A DNA stretch of 64,000 bases from JBKHYJ01 sp046565505 (GTDB taxonomy: Bacteria > Acidobacteriota > Blastocatellia > UBA7656). Positions 8,375 through 17,250 of the stretch are shown one piece after another. The stretch covers positions 1 through 64,000 of the forward strand of contig JBKHYJ010000028.1 in NCBI GenBank assembly GCA_046565505.1, written 5' to 3'. Made by a program: the position numbers and the translations under genes. Position 1 is the stretch's first letter. Every line of letters starts with the position of its first letter. The notes under the pieces were generated by a model, which was not told the DNA's origin, searched no databases, and saw nothing but the letters and a program-made list of their open reading frames with translations.

Positions 8375-10525
8375 TTATCTCCTCTGAAACTCCGGCGACC
8401 CCAGCACGAGGCCGAACGCCCTGGCGACCTCAGGGTCCGTTGATGACGCCGCCGCCTGCGCGCCTGCCCCGTAGGCGAGCCCCATCTTTCTGGTTTTCCC
8501 GCCGGCGGCGTCGTACTTCGCCGCCTTGTCACCCTTCGGCAGGCGTCGTGCCCCGGCCGAATCATCCGCGAGCAGCGAATCGTCTTCGCCTATGCCATCG
8601 CGCTTCATCGCCCCGCGAGACGAGCCGTCTAACTCGCCCGTCACGGGCACGCCTTCCCGCAACTGCTTTTCTAGCACGGAGCGGGTCTGCTGCGACACGT
8701 CGCCGTTTAGAAGCGACGCTATCGCACGATCAAGCGCGCGCTGCGTATCCGCGCCTCGAACGCCTGGCGCGACACGGTTCAAATCAACCGTCGTCCCGCG
8801 CAGCTTGTTCGTGCTGAGCGCGAGGCCGAAGTTCAGCCGCTCAAGCAGCGAGCCCGTATTGACCCACTGCTCCGCGCGGTCCGGGAAGCCCGTCGGCGGC
8901 TGGTAGCGGTAAAGCGGCTGGCCCATTCTTGAGATGAACTGCGCCACCTGCCGCGTGTCGGCCGCGTCGGCGCCGAGCGCGCGGATGGCCGAGACGGCAA
9001 GCTCGAAAGGCGATTTGATCTTCGCGCGGTAAGCCTCCTCCGAGTTGAACTCGGGCGCGACGAAGATCGCGCGCAGCACCTCGCGGATGTCGCCGTCGGT
9101 CTTGAGGTAAACGCCGGCAAGCCTATCGACGAGCGCCTGCGGCGGGTTGTCGCTGACGAACCTGCGGGCCAGCTTCGTCGAGATGAACTTCGCCGTGTTA
9201 GGATGGTGCGCCAGAATGTTTAGCACCGTCTCGCCATCCTTCCTTCCGCCTCCGGCGGCAATCCTGTGGCCTAGCACTACCTTTTCGCCATTGTCGTGCA
9301 TCCATTCGCGGAATACGAACTCGCCGCTGCGGCGCGGCTGGTTTATGCTCCAGCCGGTGAAGCACCGCGCCACCTCCTGCACGTCCTTCTGGGTGTAGCC
9401 GCCCTCCACGCCGAGCGTGTGCAGCTCCATCAGCTCGCGCGCGTAGTTTTCATTTATTCCGGGCTTGCGCTTCTTGAACTGCTGGGCCGCCTGCGACCTG
9501 CGCTGTTGCCCGTCGCGCATCTGTCGCTCGTCGCGAACCTGCCCGCCTTCGCGCTCGGGGCCGCGCCCCATTTCGCTTTCGACCTGGCGGCGGATGCCTG
9601 ATCTCGGGCCGCCCGCCCCCTCACCGAGCAAACCCTGCCGGCGCTGGAACTGGCCCCCACGGCCATTCCCACGCCTTTCGGGGAGCTTCGCGTCGGGCGA
9701 GCTTGATTGGAAATTGTCGAGGTAGAAGAGCATCGCCGGGCTCTTTGCCGTCGCCACCAGCAGGTCTTCAAACTTGCCCAAGGTGTGCGGGCGAATCGCG
9801 TTCATCTCGTAATCCGTCGTCAGCCACTTGTCGGCCCCCTTGCCGTAAAAAATATTGAAATGGTTGAACCAGAAATCTGCCATCACCTCCTGAAGCTGGC
9901 GCTCGCTGTACACCGCGCGGAGAATCTTCTGCTCCGTCAGCTCCTGCAACAACGCCTGAGGCGGCTTCAGCCCATGCTCTCTGTAGTATGCGAAAATCTT
10001 CTGCCGGTTCTCTCTCTTTGAAAGCTCGGCCGCCAGCTCCTCGCCCGCGGGCTCGGGCTGATCCTGCGCGCCCGTGGACGCAGCTTCGCCGGGCTTGGCC
10101 TGTTGATTAAACCCCTTCCTGCCGATCCCGAGTTCGCGCGCCACAACATTGGGCGCGGGGTACTTTTCGTAAATCTCGGCTATCGACATATTCAGCGAGT
10201 CCAGATTCTTCAGGCGCGCCTCCGCGGCCGAATCTTCCAGGCGCTCCGGGCGCAGTTGCTGGTCTATGAACTTATCTACGCCCACCCGCTTGACTCTCTC
10301 GACGTCGCCCGGGCGCGGGCCGAAACCTATGCGGTTGAGCAGGTGAACGATCTTCTGATCTTCGGTCAAGCCCCGGCCCGCCGTTTTGGGTTTAGCGTCG
10401 GCGAAGGCGGGTGCCACGGCTTCGAGCGCGAACGCCGCGACGAGCGCGAGCGCGGCGGTTGCCGAGGCCGTGCGCCTGCGCGCGTCCGTCATTCCGAAGA
10501 GGCTAAATGTCGTTCCTCGTTTCAT
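8375..10525 (-). CDS. DUF1800 family exported protein with R/G/Q-rich insert
   Basis: 716 aa from ATG 10525, which follows AGAGGA at 7 nt. The N-terminal signal-like segment (ASATAALALVAAFALEAVAPAFA) suggests export. DUF1800 hallmarks include HLLNRIGFGPRPGDVERV, QLQEVMADFWFNHFNIF, NENYARELMELHTLGV and QKDVQEVARCFTGW. Residues about 275-350 form a low-complexity Arg/Gly/Gln-rich insert that splits the conserved domain. The function is unknown; these proteins accompany DUF1501 in Planctomycetes, Acidobacteria and Proteobacteria. Confidence 0.9.
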   Translation of the reverse strand: MKRGTTFSLFGMTDARRRTASATAALALVAAFALEAVAPAFADAKPKTAGRGLTEDQKIVHLLNRIGFGPRPGDVERVKRVGVDKFIDQQLRPERLEDSAAEARLKNLDSLNMSIAEIYEKYPAPNVVARELGIGRKGFNQQAKPGEAASTGAQDQPEPAGEELAAELSKRENRQKIFAYYREHGLKPPQALLQELTEQKILRAVYSERQLQEVMADFWFNHFNIFYGKGADKWLTTDYEMNAIRPHTLGKFEDLLVATAKSPAMLFYLDNFQSSSPDAKLPERRGNGRGGQFQRRQGLLGEGAGGPRSGIRRQVESEMGRGPEREGGQVRDERQMRDGQQRRSQAAQQFKKRKPGINENYARELMELHTLGVEGGYTQKDVQEVARCFTGWSINQPRRSGEFVFREWMHDNGEKVVLGHRIAAGGGRKDGETVLNILAHHPNTAKFISTKLARRFVSDNPPQALVDRLAGVYLKTDGDIREVLRAIFVAPEFNSEEAYRAKIKSPFELAVSAIRALGADAADTRQVAQFISRMGQPLYRYQPPTGFPDRAEQWVNTGSLLERLNFGLALSTNKLRGTTVDLNRVAPGVRGADTQRALDRAIASLLNGDVSQQTRSVLEKQLREGVPVTGELDGSSRGAMKRDGIGEDDSLLADDSAGARRLPKGDKAAKYDAAGGKTRKMGLAYGAGAQAAASSTDPEVARAFGLVLGSPEFQRR

Positions 10526-10594
10526 AAGAATTCCTCTTGATCTTGCGTATTTCATTTTGATGACTCTGACGGCCGAATAGATTGCTTAAGATTA

Positions 10595-10618
10595 GCCCGA
10601 TTCTAAAATGATTCGGGC
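10595..10618. repeat. Imperfect hairpin between two minus-strand genes
   Basis: GCCCGATTC (10595-10603) and GATTCGGGC (10610-10618) pair in 8 of 9 positions around TAAAAT. It lies 70 nt upstream of the DUF1800 start and about 140 nt past the stop of the next gene upstream. It could be a weak terminator of that gene or an operator for the DUF1800 operon. The remaining 200-bp gap shows nothing else. Confidence 0.4.
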
Positions 10619-10760
10619 AAAGACGGTATACTTTAGCTAGGGCGGCGTCAGGTCCGGTTCATTGTTTGTCACATTATTTTAGACTGAGCGCGCGGCCGGT
10701 TGGTCTGAAAAGTTAGAAGCGGGCGCGGCCTTCGAGGAGGATCGGGGCGGAGCCGGAGGC

Positions 10761-11798
10761 TCAGAAAGTTTTCCTAACGTGGGGGTCAATCGCGCGGCAT
10801 GCGTGTTCGAGGTGAGCGGTGTTGCTGGCCTTGATGGTCTCAACGTGCCGCCAGCGCAGCCCGTGGGTGCGCCGGAACAGCCTGATCTTCATGCTCGCGA
10901 CTTCACTGTTGACGCAGTAGAGCCGGTCGCCGTCCGGGTCTTTGTACTCTACTTGCAGCATGTCGCGCAGGCGGCACTGCGCCGACCCTTCGATGTAGAC
11001 GCTGCGGTTCATCGCCGAGAAGGACCAGTACCCTATGCCCAGCTTGTGCTGCCACTGGTCCGCGAGCCTGAGACGCAAGAAACGGTGCTCCTCCCCGTGG
11101 TGGCGCAGGTAGAGCGATTGAATAGGCGGGAACGCCCGCCGCGCCCTTCGCTGCCCGGCCGCCAGCCCTTCAAAGACCGTGCCCGGATGGTTCTCGAATG
11201 CGTTCGAGTGGACCCATACCCACTCGTTCGCATGCTTGCGCCCCCAGAGGTGAGACTGGCAGCCCGGCTCCTCTTCGAGCGCGAGTTCCTCCCCGCCGAC
11301 GATTATGGTCCCGCGGTAGCGCGTGTCCAGGTTCGGGGAGCAGACGAAAGACGAAGGCCGGGCCAACTGGTTAATGGCGCGGGTCACGTGGTGGTAAGTT
11401 TTCAGGTTCGGCGTGAAGCTCAAATCCCACGCGATTGAATGGCCTTCGGAGTCAACCCTCCCGGTTGCGCGCGACGCGGTGAATAACCCGTCGGAGATTT
11501 TCAAGCTGAAATCCTCGCGCCCCTCAAACGCAAATTGCTCTATCGCATATTCGCGCCTCAGCCCGACGTTGGATTCCGGGTCGCGGCGGTTGAATACGGC
11601 GGCCCACAACGCGGCGCGCGGCTCGGAACCCGACGGCGATTCGAGGGCGTAGCGGAACCAGAACCCCCGCCCCGACGCCCTGTGATTGAGCGTCAAGAAC
11701 CACGCCTCGTAATGGTTCGTGCTGCGGCCATCCCACCGGCAGAGGTTGTCGGAGAAATTCGGCGCGGCATTCGGAATGGGTTTGAGGCTGACGACCAT
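10761..11798 (-). CDS. AttH/CrtC/tocopherol-cyclase-like lipocalin-fold protein (tentative)
   Basis: 345 aa, no signal peptide or membrane segment. It is rich in aromatic and beta-strand-like segments. The motif HLWGRKHANEWVWVHSNAF resembles the Trp/His-rich core of AttH, carotenoid hydratase and tocopherol cyclase-like double lipocalin proteins, which act on hydrophobic substrates. The similarity is visual and low-confidence. ATG 11798 has no Shine-Dalgarno sequence, but a -10-like TATAAG (11809-11814) ends 10 nt before it. It diverges from the CYTH gene. Confidence 0.45.
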   Translation of the reverse strand: MVVSLKPIPNAAPNFSDNLCRWDGRSTNHYEAWFLTLNHRASGRGFWFRYALESPSGSEPRAALWAAVFNRRDPESNVGLRREYAIEQFAFEGREDFSLKISDGLFTASRATGRVDSEGHSIAWDLSFTPNLKTYHHVTRAINQLARPSSFVCSPNLDTRYRGTIIVGGEELALEEEPGCQSHLWGRKHANEWVWVHSNAFENHPGTVFEGLAAGQRRARRAFPPIQSLYLRHHGEEHRFLRLRLADQWQHKLGIGYWSFSAMNRSVYIEGSAQCRLRDMLQVEYKDPDGDRLYCVNSEVASMKIRLFRRTHGLRWRHVETIKASNTAHLEHACRAIDPHVRKTF

Positions 11799-12026
11799 CG
11801 GCGACGCTCTTATAAATTTCGGCTTGCGGGTTCGGGACTGCGGATTGAAACAGGAATGCGCTTCCCTTCTCCGCGACGTAGTGACGGTCTAAAACTTACC
11901 CCATGCCGCGCGGATCGGCAATAGGATAGAGGCGCATGTGCCAGGGGCGAATGACGGGCCCCCGCCCGACGTTAGGGCCACGCCCGGCCGGGCCCGCGAA
12001 TCTCTTATACGCCCTCGCCCTTTATA

Positions 12027-12056
12027 TTGACGCGCGGCGCGTGCAGCAGGAATAAT
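12027..12056 (+). promoter_or_regulatory. Candidate promoter for the CYTH-led gene run
   Basis: TTGACG (12027-12032), an 18-bp spacer and AATAAT (12051-12056). The predicted transcript would start near 12063, about 40 nt before the CYTH start codon. The divergent gap of about 300 bp from 11799 holds no gene. Confidence 0.4.
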
Positions 12057-12101
12057 TACGGACTGCCGGTGAGCGGTAAGGCGTGCGCGGGCGGGATGCT
12101 T

Positions 12102-12665
12102 ATGGGAACAACTCTCGAAGTGGAGGTCAAGCTAGCCTGCGACGATCCGGGTCGCCTGCGCGACGCGGGCCTGGAATTGGTCCTCGCCACCCCTCGCCAC
12201 TTTGAAGATAACTGGCTGCTCGATTCGCCGGACCGCTCGCTTTTCAACAGGGGCGCGGCGTTGCGCATCCGCTCGGCCCTGGGCGCCGGCCGGGTCACGT
12301 ACAAAGGCGCGACCCGCGAGGGCGCCGGCTCGCCTCTGAAGATCAGGGAAGAGATAGAGGCCGGGACGAGCGAACCGGGCCGCATGACGGAGTTGTTCGA
12401 GAGGCTGGGATTTCATCGCACATTTCGGTATCAGAAGTACCGCACGATTTACGAACTCGCGTTCGAGGGGCATGAGCTTGAGGTCGCGTTTGACGAGACA
12501 CCCATAGGCAACTTCATCGAGATCGAAGGGGACGAAAGCCGGGTATTGCGCGTCCTCCTGATGTCGGGTTTTTCTACCGAAGATATTATTCGCGAGAGCT
12601 ACCCGGAGCTACAGGCCTCTCGCTGCAAAGCGCGGGGGATTCCACTCGAAGATTTAGTATTTTAG
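12102..12665 (+). CDS. CYTH-domain protein (CyaB/ThTPase-like)
   Basis: 187 aa. It opens with the defining EVEVK (ExExK) motif of the CYTH superfamily, whose members bind triphosphate groups (thiamine triphosphatase, inorganic triphosphatase, class IV adenylate cyclase). Further conserved charged strands follow: LRIRSALG, VTYKG, KIREEIE, EVAFDETPIGNFIEIEG. ATG 12102 is preceded by GGGCGGG; ATG 12096 is an alternative two codons upstream. The exact substrate cannot be told. Confidence 0.85.
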   Translation: MGTTLEVEVKLACDDPGRLRDAGLELVLATPRHFEDNWLLDSPDRSLFNRGAALRIRSALGAGRVTYKGATREGAGSPLKIREEIEAGTSEPGRMTELFERLGFHRTFRYQKYRTIYELAFEGHELEVAFDETPIGNFIEIEGDESRVLRVLLMSGFSTEDIIRESYPELQASRCKARGIPLEDLVF

Positions 12666-12674
12666 ATGTCCGGT

Positions 12675-12731
12675 CGCGGGCCTTATGGCCGCAGCCCGCG
12701 GGGCGATGCGGCGGCGGGCGCTAGCCGCATC
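12675..12731. repeat. Two adjacent GC-rich hairpins
   Basis: CGCGGGC (12675-12681) pairs with GCCCGCG (12694-12700), and GATGCGGC (12705-12712) pairs with GCCGCATC (12724-12731). They occupy the gap between the CYTH gene and the nucleotidyltransferase. There is no U-run, so termination would not be Rho-independent in the classic sense. They might stabilise or separate the two messages. Confidence 0.45.
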
Positions 12732-12779
12732 ACTAACGCCTGGTGAAGGCGACCGGCATGCGACGCCCAACGCCTAACT

Positions 12780-13790
12780 ATGAAAGCAGTAATTCTAGCA
12801 GCAGGGTTCGGGACAAGGCTCTGGCCTCTTACGGAGGACCGCACCAAGCCCGCCATACCTTTCCTCAACCGCCCGCTCATAGCTTACTCGGTAGAATACC
12901 TGGCCTCTTTCGGCATCCGTGACATAATAATCAATCTGCATCACCAGCCCGACTCTATCCGCCGCGCCCTCGGCGACGGCTCCGCTCTCGGCGTGCGCAT
13001 ACACTACTCGTACGAGGAAGAAATACTAGGCACGTCAGGCGCGCTCGACCGCGTGCGCGACCGGCTGGCCGGCGACGATTTCGTAGTCATAAACGGGAAG
13101 ATAATCACCACGATTGACCTCGGCGCGGCCATCCGCTCGCACAGGGGGAGGGACGCCATCGCCACGCTCATACTGAAAGAGAACGTCGCCCGCGAGCACT
13201 TCAGCATAGTCGAGGTAGACCAGAACTGCCGGGTGACGCGCTTCGCGGGCTTCCCCGAGCCAATAGCCACCGAAGCCTCCACCGCCGAAGCGAACGCCCC
13301 GGGTCTGATCGGGGCCGCGGGCAGAGCCGAGCCGGCGCCGCTGATGTTCACGGGCATACAGGTCCTATCGCCGAGGATACTCGATTACGTTCCGCGCGAC
13401 CGCTTCTCCCACTCTACGATTCACGTTTACCCCGCCGCGATGGAAAGCGGCGAGGCGGTTATGGCGCATGTCTGCGAAGGCGACTGGTACGAGATGAGCA
13501 CGCTGGGCCGCTACTTTGAAGCGAGCCTTCTCTTCATGCGCAAGGAGGGGCGTTCGCTCATTTCTGGCGCCGGCTGCACGGTAGAGGAAGGGGCGGCGGC
13601 GGAAGATTCCGTGCTCTGGGATAACGTGACGGTGGGGCGCGGCGCGCGCGTTCGCTACTGCGTCCTCGCCGACAACGTGCGGATACCTGCGGGCGCCTCC
13701 TTCGAGCGGGCCGTCGTCGTGCGGCGCGACATAGTGGGCGAGGTCGAGCGCGGCCAGGTCGTCGGCGAGAACCTCGTCGTCCCGCTCTGA
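12780..13790 (+). CDS. NDP-sugar nucleotidyltransferase (MurU/ManC-like)
   Basis: 336 aa. The N-terminal nucleotidyltransferase fold has LAAGFGTRLWPLTEDRTKP (signature loop and Lys), followed by a hexapeptide-repeat tail from about residue 260 (left-handed beta-helix, as in sugar-1-phosphate NTases). It activates a sugar-1-phosphate with an NTP. The usual metal-binding Asp of the VxNGD strand is Lys here (VVINGKIITTIDL). An AmgK-like kinase two genes downstream suggests a MurU-type role in anomeric sugar salvage, which is inferred. ATG 12780 has no obvious ribosome-binding site. Confidence 0.8.
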   Translation: MKAVILAAGFGTRLWPLTEDRTKPAIPFLNRPLIAYSVEYLASFGIRDIIINLHHQPDSIRRALGDGSALGVRIHYSYEEEILGTSGALDRVRDRLAGDDFVVINGKIITTIDLGAAIRSHRGRDAIATLILKENVAREHFSIVEVDQNCRVTRFAGFPEPIATEASTAEANAPGLIGAAGRAEPAPLMFTGIQVLSPRILDYVPRDRFSHSTIHVYPAAMESGEAVMAHVCEGDWYEMSTLGRYFEASLLFMRKEGRSLISGAGCTVEEGAAAEDSVLWDNVTVGRGARVRYCVLADNVRIPAGASFERAVVVRRDIVGEVERGQVVGENLVVPL

Positions 13791-13938
13791 CCGCCGGCAC
13801 CGGGGATGAAATTTGGCGGCGAGTGGCATTTTGCTCTGCCCGCGGGGCCGTGAGAGAATTGCGCGTGGTACTCAATTCTTCATTAAGGCCGCCCGCACCG
13901 CTCCGGGCCGGCAGGGGACTTTGCGAAAAGTAAATTAT

Positions 13939-15900
13939 ATGAAGAGAACTGTTCTACCGTCGGCGCTCGCCTGTTCGCTGGCCGCGCTCCTTGTAGTCGC
14001 GAATGTGGTCGCCGCGCGAGCGTCAGGCCAGGCGGGCAAAAGCCCGGGCGGGAACGCGGACGGCGCGCGCGACAAGGCGAATACTCTCAGCCTTATTTAT
14101 ACGCTCTCGTTCCCCCGGCCGCACACGCACCTTTACGAAGTCACCTTCGCGATAGGCAACGTAACGACGCCGCAGATCGACCTTGTCATGCCGACCTGGA
14201 CGCCCGGCTCTTACCTCCAGCGCGAGTTCGCGCGGAACGTTCAGGAGTTCGCGGCGCATGACGGGTCCGGGCGGCCGCTCAAATGGGAGAAGGCCGACAA
14301 GGCCACCTGGCGCGTGGAGGCGGGCGGCGCGACCGGCGCCCCCCGCGCCGTCAGGGTGACCTACCGCGTCTACGCCAACGAGCTATCGGTCCGCACCTCT
14401 CACCTGGACGCGACCCATGCCTACTTCAATGGCGCGAGCGTCTTCATGTTCGTGCGCGGGGCGACGGGTCAGCCGCTCAAGTTGAAGATAAACGCGCCGG
14501 CCGGCTGGCGCGTGACCACGCCGCTCGCTCCCGACCCCGATGGGTTTTACGCCGCGCCGAATTACGACATTCTAGTAGACTCCCCCACCGAGGTCGGCAC
14601 TCACCGCCTGCTGGAATTTGACGTGCGGGGCAAACGCCACCGCATAGCAATCTGGGGCGAAGGCAATTACGACGAGGCGCGGCTCAAAGAAGACTTCGCG
14701 AAGGTGGTCGAGCAAGGGGCGGTGATATTCGGCGGGCTGCCTTACGAGCATTACACTTTCATAGCGCACGTGCAGCCGGGCATCGGCGGCGGGCTTGAGC
14801 ATTTGAATTCTACGACGCTCCACACACGCCCCGACGCATTCAGGCCGCGGAAAAATTACGTGGGCTTTCTCGGGCTCGTTTCGCACGAGTACTTCCACCT
14901 CTGGAACGTCAAGCGGATCAGGCCCGAATCGCTCGGCCCATTCGATTACGAGCATGAGAATTACACGCGCGCGCTGTGGGTGTCGGAGGGCGTGACGGAC
15001 TATTACAAGGGGCAGTTGCTGCGTCGCGCGGGGCTAATCACCCCCGCCGAATACCTCGCCGGCCTCTCGTCGGAGGTTTCGCAGTACGAGCAGACGCCCG
15101 GCCGAAAAATCATGAGCGCCGAAGAGTCCAGCTTCAACGCCTGGATAAAGGGCTACCGCCCGGACGAAAACACGCCGAACAGCGCAATCGATTATTACAA
15201 CAAGGGCAACCTGCTCGGGTGGGTGCTCGACTTTGAGGTCCGCGCGCGGACCGGCGGCAAAAAGAGCCTCGACGACGTGATGCGCTACCTCTATGAGAAC
15301 TACGCGCTGCGCGGGGTGGGCTTCCCTGAAGGCGAGCTGAAGGGCGCGTTTGAAAAAGTGGCGGGCTCCGACCTGACGGATTTCTTCGCGCGCTACGTCG
15401 GCGGCACGGCCGACATAGACTTCGACCGCTACCTCCGTATGGCAGGGCTACAGCTCCAGCGGAAGTACCGGCGCTCGCCTCTTTTTGAGGCGGGGCAGAA
15501 GGATCAACAGGCGCCGCGCGGATACCTGGGAGTCCGCACGCGCGCCAACGGCGACCGCGTTTTCGTCAGCGGCGTTTTAGAAGGGACGCCCGCCTACGAC
15601 GCCGGCGTGAATACAGAAGACGAGCTCGTAGCCATAGACGGGCAGCGCGTTGACGCCGCCAACGTCAACGACCGCATGGACCTCTTGCGGCCGGGGCAGC
15701 GCGTGGCGGTCACCGTATTCCGGCGCGGGCGGATCATGACGTTAGAGATGAGAGCGGGGCAGAAACCGTTCGACCGCTACGTCATCTCCGCCGTGGAAGA
15801 GCCGACCGCCGCGCAACGCGCGTTTTACAGGGCATGGCTGCGCGCGGATTTGAAGGCCGAACAGGAAGACGCCGACGACGAGAAAGAGGACGACCGGTAG
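13939..15900 (+). CDS. M61 family metallopeptidase with PDZ domain
   Basis: 653 aa from ATG 13939, which begins a signal peptide (MKRTVLPSALACSLAALLVV), so the enzyme is periplasmic or outer-membrane associated. The zinc site is SHEYFHLWNVKRIRP (HExxH) with a downstream WVSEGVTDYYKG supplying the Glu. A PDZ domain lies near the C-terminus (RGYLGVRTRANGDRVFVSG). M61 enzymes are aminopeptidases, often glycyl- or acidic-residue preferring. The frame reaches upstream to 13813, but only the later start gives a signal peptide. It sits between two sugar-salvage genes. Confidence 0.9.
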   Translation: MKRTVLPSALACSLAALLVVANVVAARASGQAGKSPGGNADGARDKANTLSLIYTLSFPRPHTHLYEVTFAIGNVTTPQIDLVMPTWTPGSYLQREFARNVQEFAAHDGSGRPLKWEKADKATWRVEAGGATGAPRAVRVTYRVYANELSVRTSHLDATHAYFNGASVFMFVRGATGQPLKLKINAPAGWRVTTPLAPDPDGFYAAPNYDILVDSPTEVGTHRLLEFDVRGKRHRIAIWGEGNYDEARLKEDFAKVVEQGAVIFGGLPYEHYTFIAHVQPGIGGGLEHLNSTTLHTRPDAFRPRKNYVGFLGLVSHEYFHLWNVKRIRPESLGPFDYEHENYTRALWVSEGVTDYYKGQLLRRAGLITPAEYLAGLSSEVSQYEQTPGRKIMSAEESSFNAWIKGYRPDENTPNSAIDYYNKGNLLGWVLDFEVRARTGGKKSLDDVMRYLYENYALRGVGFPEGELKGAFEKVAGSDLTDFFARYVGGTADIDFDRYLRMAGLQLQRKYRRSPLFEAGQKDQQAPRGYLGVRTRANGDRVFVSGVLEGTPAYDAGVNTEDELVAIDGQRVDAANVNDRMDLLRPGQRVAVTVFRRGRIMTLEMRAGQKPFDRYVISAVEEPTAAQRAFYRAWLRADLKAEQEDADDEKEDDR

Positions 15901-15906
15901 CCGCGT

Positions 15907-17007
15907 ATGAGTTCAACTACTGAGACAAGCCCCCCGCCTTCCGTGGCCGAATTGGCCGCGCGCCACCTCGGCTCGCCGGCCTCGGAGTTATCGCTGACGA
16001 GGCTGACCGGCGACGCCTCGACCCGCGCGTACTTCCGCGCCCGCTCGGGCGAGTCAAGCGTCATCGTGGCGCTTTACGCCGCCCCATTCGACGAAGCGGA
16101 AAGCGCGAGCGAGCGGCTGGCAAAATCAGAGGCGGTCAACCCGGCGGCGCGGCTGACCTTCGCCAACGACCCGTGCGCCCACATCGAAGTCACGGGCCTC
16201 CTGCTTGAGGCGGGCCTCCCGGTCCCGCGCGTTCTCGCCAGCGCGGGCTCGCAGGCCGCGCTGCTGATCGAAGACCTGGGCGATACGCGGTTGCAGGACT
16301 GGCTCGGTGGCCGCCCGGCCGGAGAGGTGACGGAAGCCTACCGCCGCGCCATCGACATGACGGTCAAGATACAGGAAGCCACAGGAATGGCTCTGGGAGC
16401 CAATTCCATATGCTCCCGCCTCGCGTTCGACGAAGCGAAGCTCAGGTGGGAGCTCGGTTTCTTTTTCGCCAACTACTTCAACCGCCACCTGCGCATGAGG
16501 CTCGACCCGGCGACGAGCAACGCGGTCCAGGCCGATTTCAAGGCGCTGTGCGAGGACCTCTCCGCGCGCCCGCGGGTGCTGACGCACAGGGATTATCACG
16601 CGCGGAACTTGATGATTCGCGGGGGCGAAATGTTCATCATAGACCACCAGGATGCGCGGATGGGGCCAGCGAGCTACGACGTGGCGTCACTCATCAGCGA
16701 CCCTTACACGGAGCTTGAGCCGGGCGTGGCGGCGGGGCTGGTGGAGCGATTCATAGAAATGAAGTCGGCTTCGTCCGCACCGATTTCCGACGTGCGTGAG
16801 TTCCGCCGGGAGCTTGAGCTTATGACGGTGCAGCGGATGCTCAAGGCCATCGGGACCTATGCCTCACAGGCCGCGCTGGCGGGTAACACTGCATACGTCG
16901 CGTACATCGCGCCGGCCAGGGAGCGCGCGCTTGCGGCGATGGGCTCGCTCGGCAGATTCGACGCCACGCGCGCGCTGCTTGAAAGCACGCGCGAGCTCGT
17001 CGCATGA
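15907..17007 (+). CDS. AmgK-like anomeric sugar kinase (aminoglycoside phosphotransferase fold)
   Basis: 366 aa. It shows LTGDASTRAYFRAR near the N-terminus, the characteristic glycine/Ser loop of AmgK-type kinases (COG3178). The Brenner-type catalytic segment is LTHRDYHARNLMIRGG, with the metal-binding IIDHQDARMGPASYDVASL. In Pseudomonas, AmgK phosphorylates MurNAc/GlcNAc at C1 and MurU then makes UDP-MurNAc; the nucleotidyltransferase at 12780 could be the partner. It starts 7 nt after the M61 stop codon, so it is probably co-transcribed. Confidence 0.8.
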   Translation: MSSTTETSPPPSVAELAARHLGSPASELSLTRLTGDASTRAYFRARSGESSVIVALYAAPFDEAESASERLAKSEAVNPAARLTFANDPCAHIEVTGLLLEAGLPVPRVLASAGSQAALLIEDLGDTRLQDWLGGRPAGEVTEAYRRAIDMTVKIQEATGMALGANSICSRLAFDEAKLRWELGFFFANYFNRHLRMRLDPATSNAVQADFKALCEDLSARPRVLTHRDYHARNLMIRGGEMFIIDHQDARMGPASYDVASLISDPYTELEPGVAAGLVERFIEMKSASSAPISDVREFRRELELMTVQRMLKAIGTYASQAALAGNTAYVAYIAPARERALAAMGSLGRFDATRALLESTRELVA

Positions 17008-17162
17008 GCGGCGACGTAAGGCCGGCAGCCGGGATGCCGCCACTCGTCGGCCCTCGGCCCCATCACCCGCCGCTCGCTGATTTCGTAGCATGACATTCGC
17101 CACGCTTACCGGCGTTACTTAAATGAATGACCGGCGGAGGCAGGAACATTCCCGAACGAAAT

Positions 17163-17193
17163 CGGCCCCGCCATCCGCGAGATGACGGGGCCG
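17163..17193. terminator. Shared hairpin terminator between convergent genes
   Basis: CGGCCCCG (17163-17170) pairs with CGGGGCCG (17186-17193), extended inward by CATC/GATG after one mismatch, around a 5-nt CGCGA loop. It lies between the plus-strand kinase (stop 17007) and the minus-strand citrate synthase (stop 17251), so it can serve either direction. No long U-tract. Confidence 0.6.
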
Positions 17194-17250
17194 GTCATAG
17201 GTTCATTCGGCGGGCCGGTGCTTCGATTGCGCCTGCACGAATCAGGCGTG

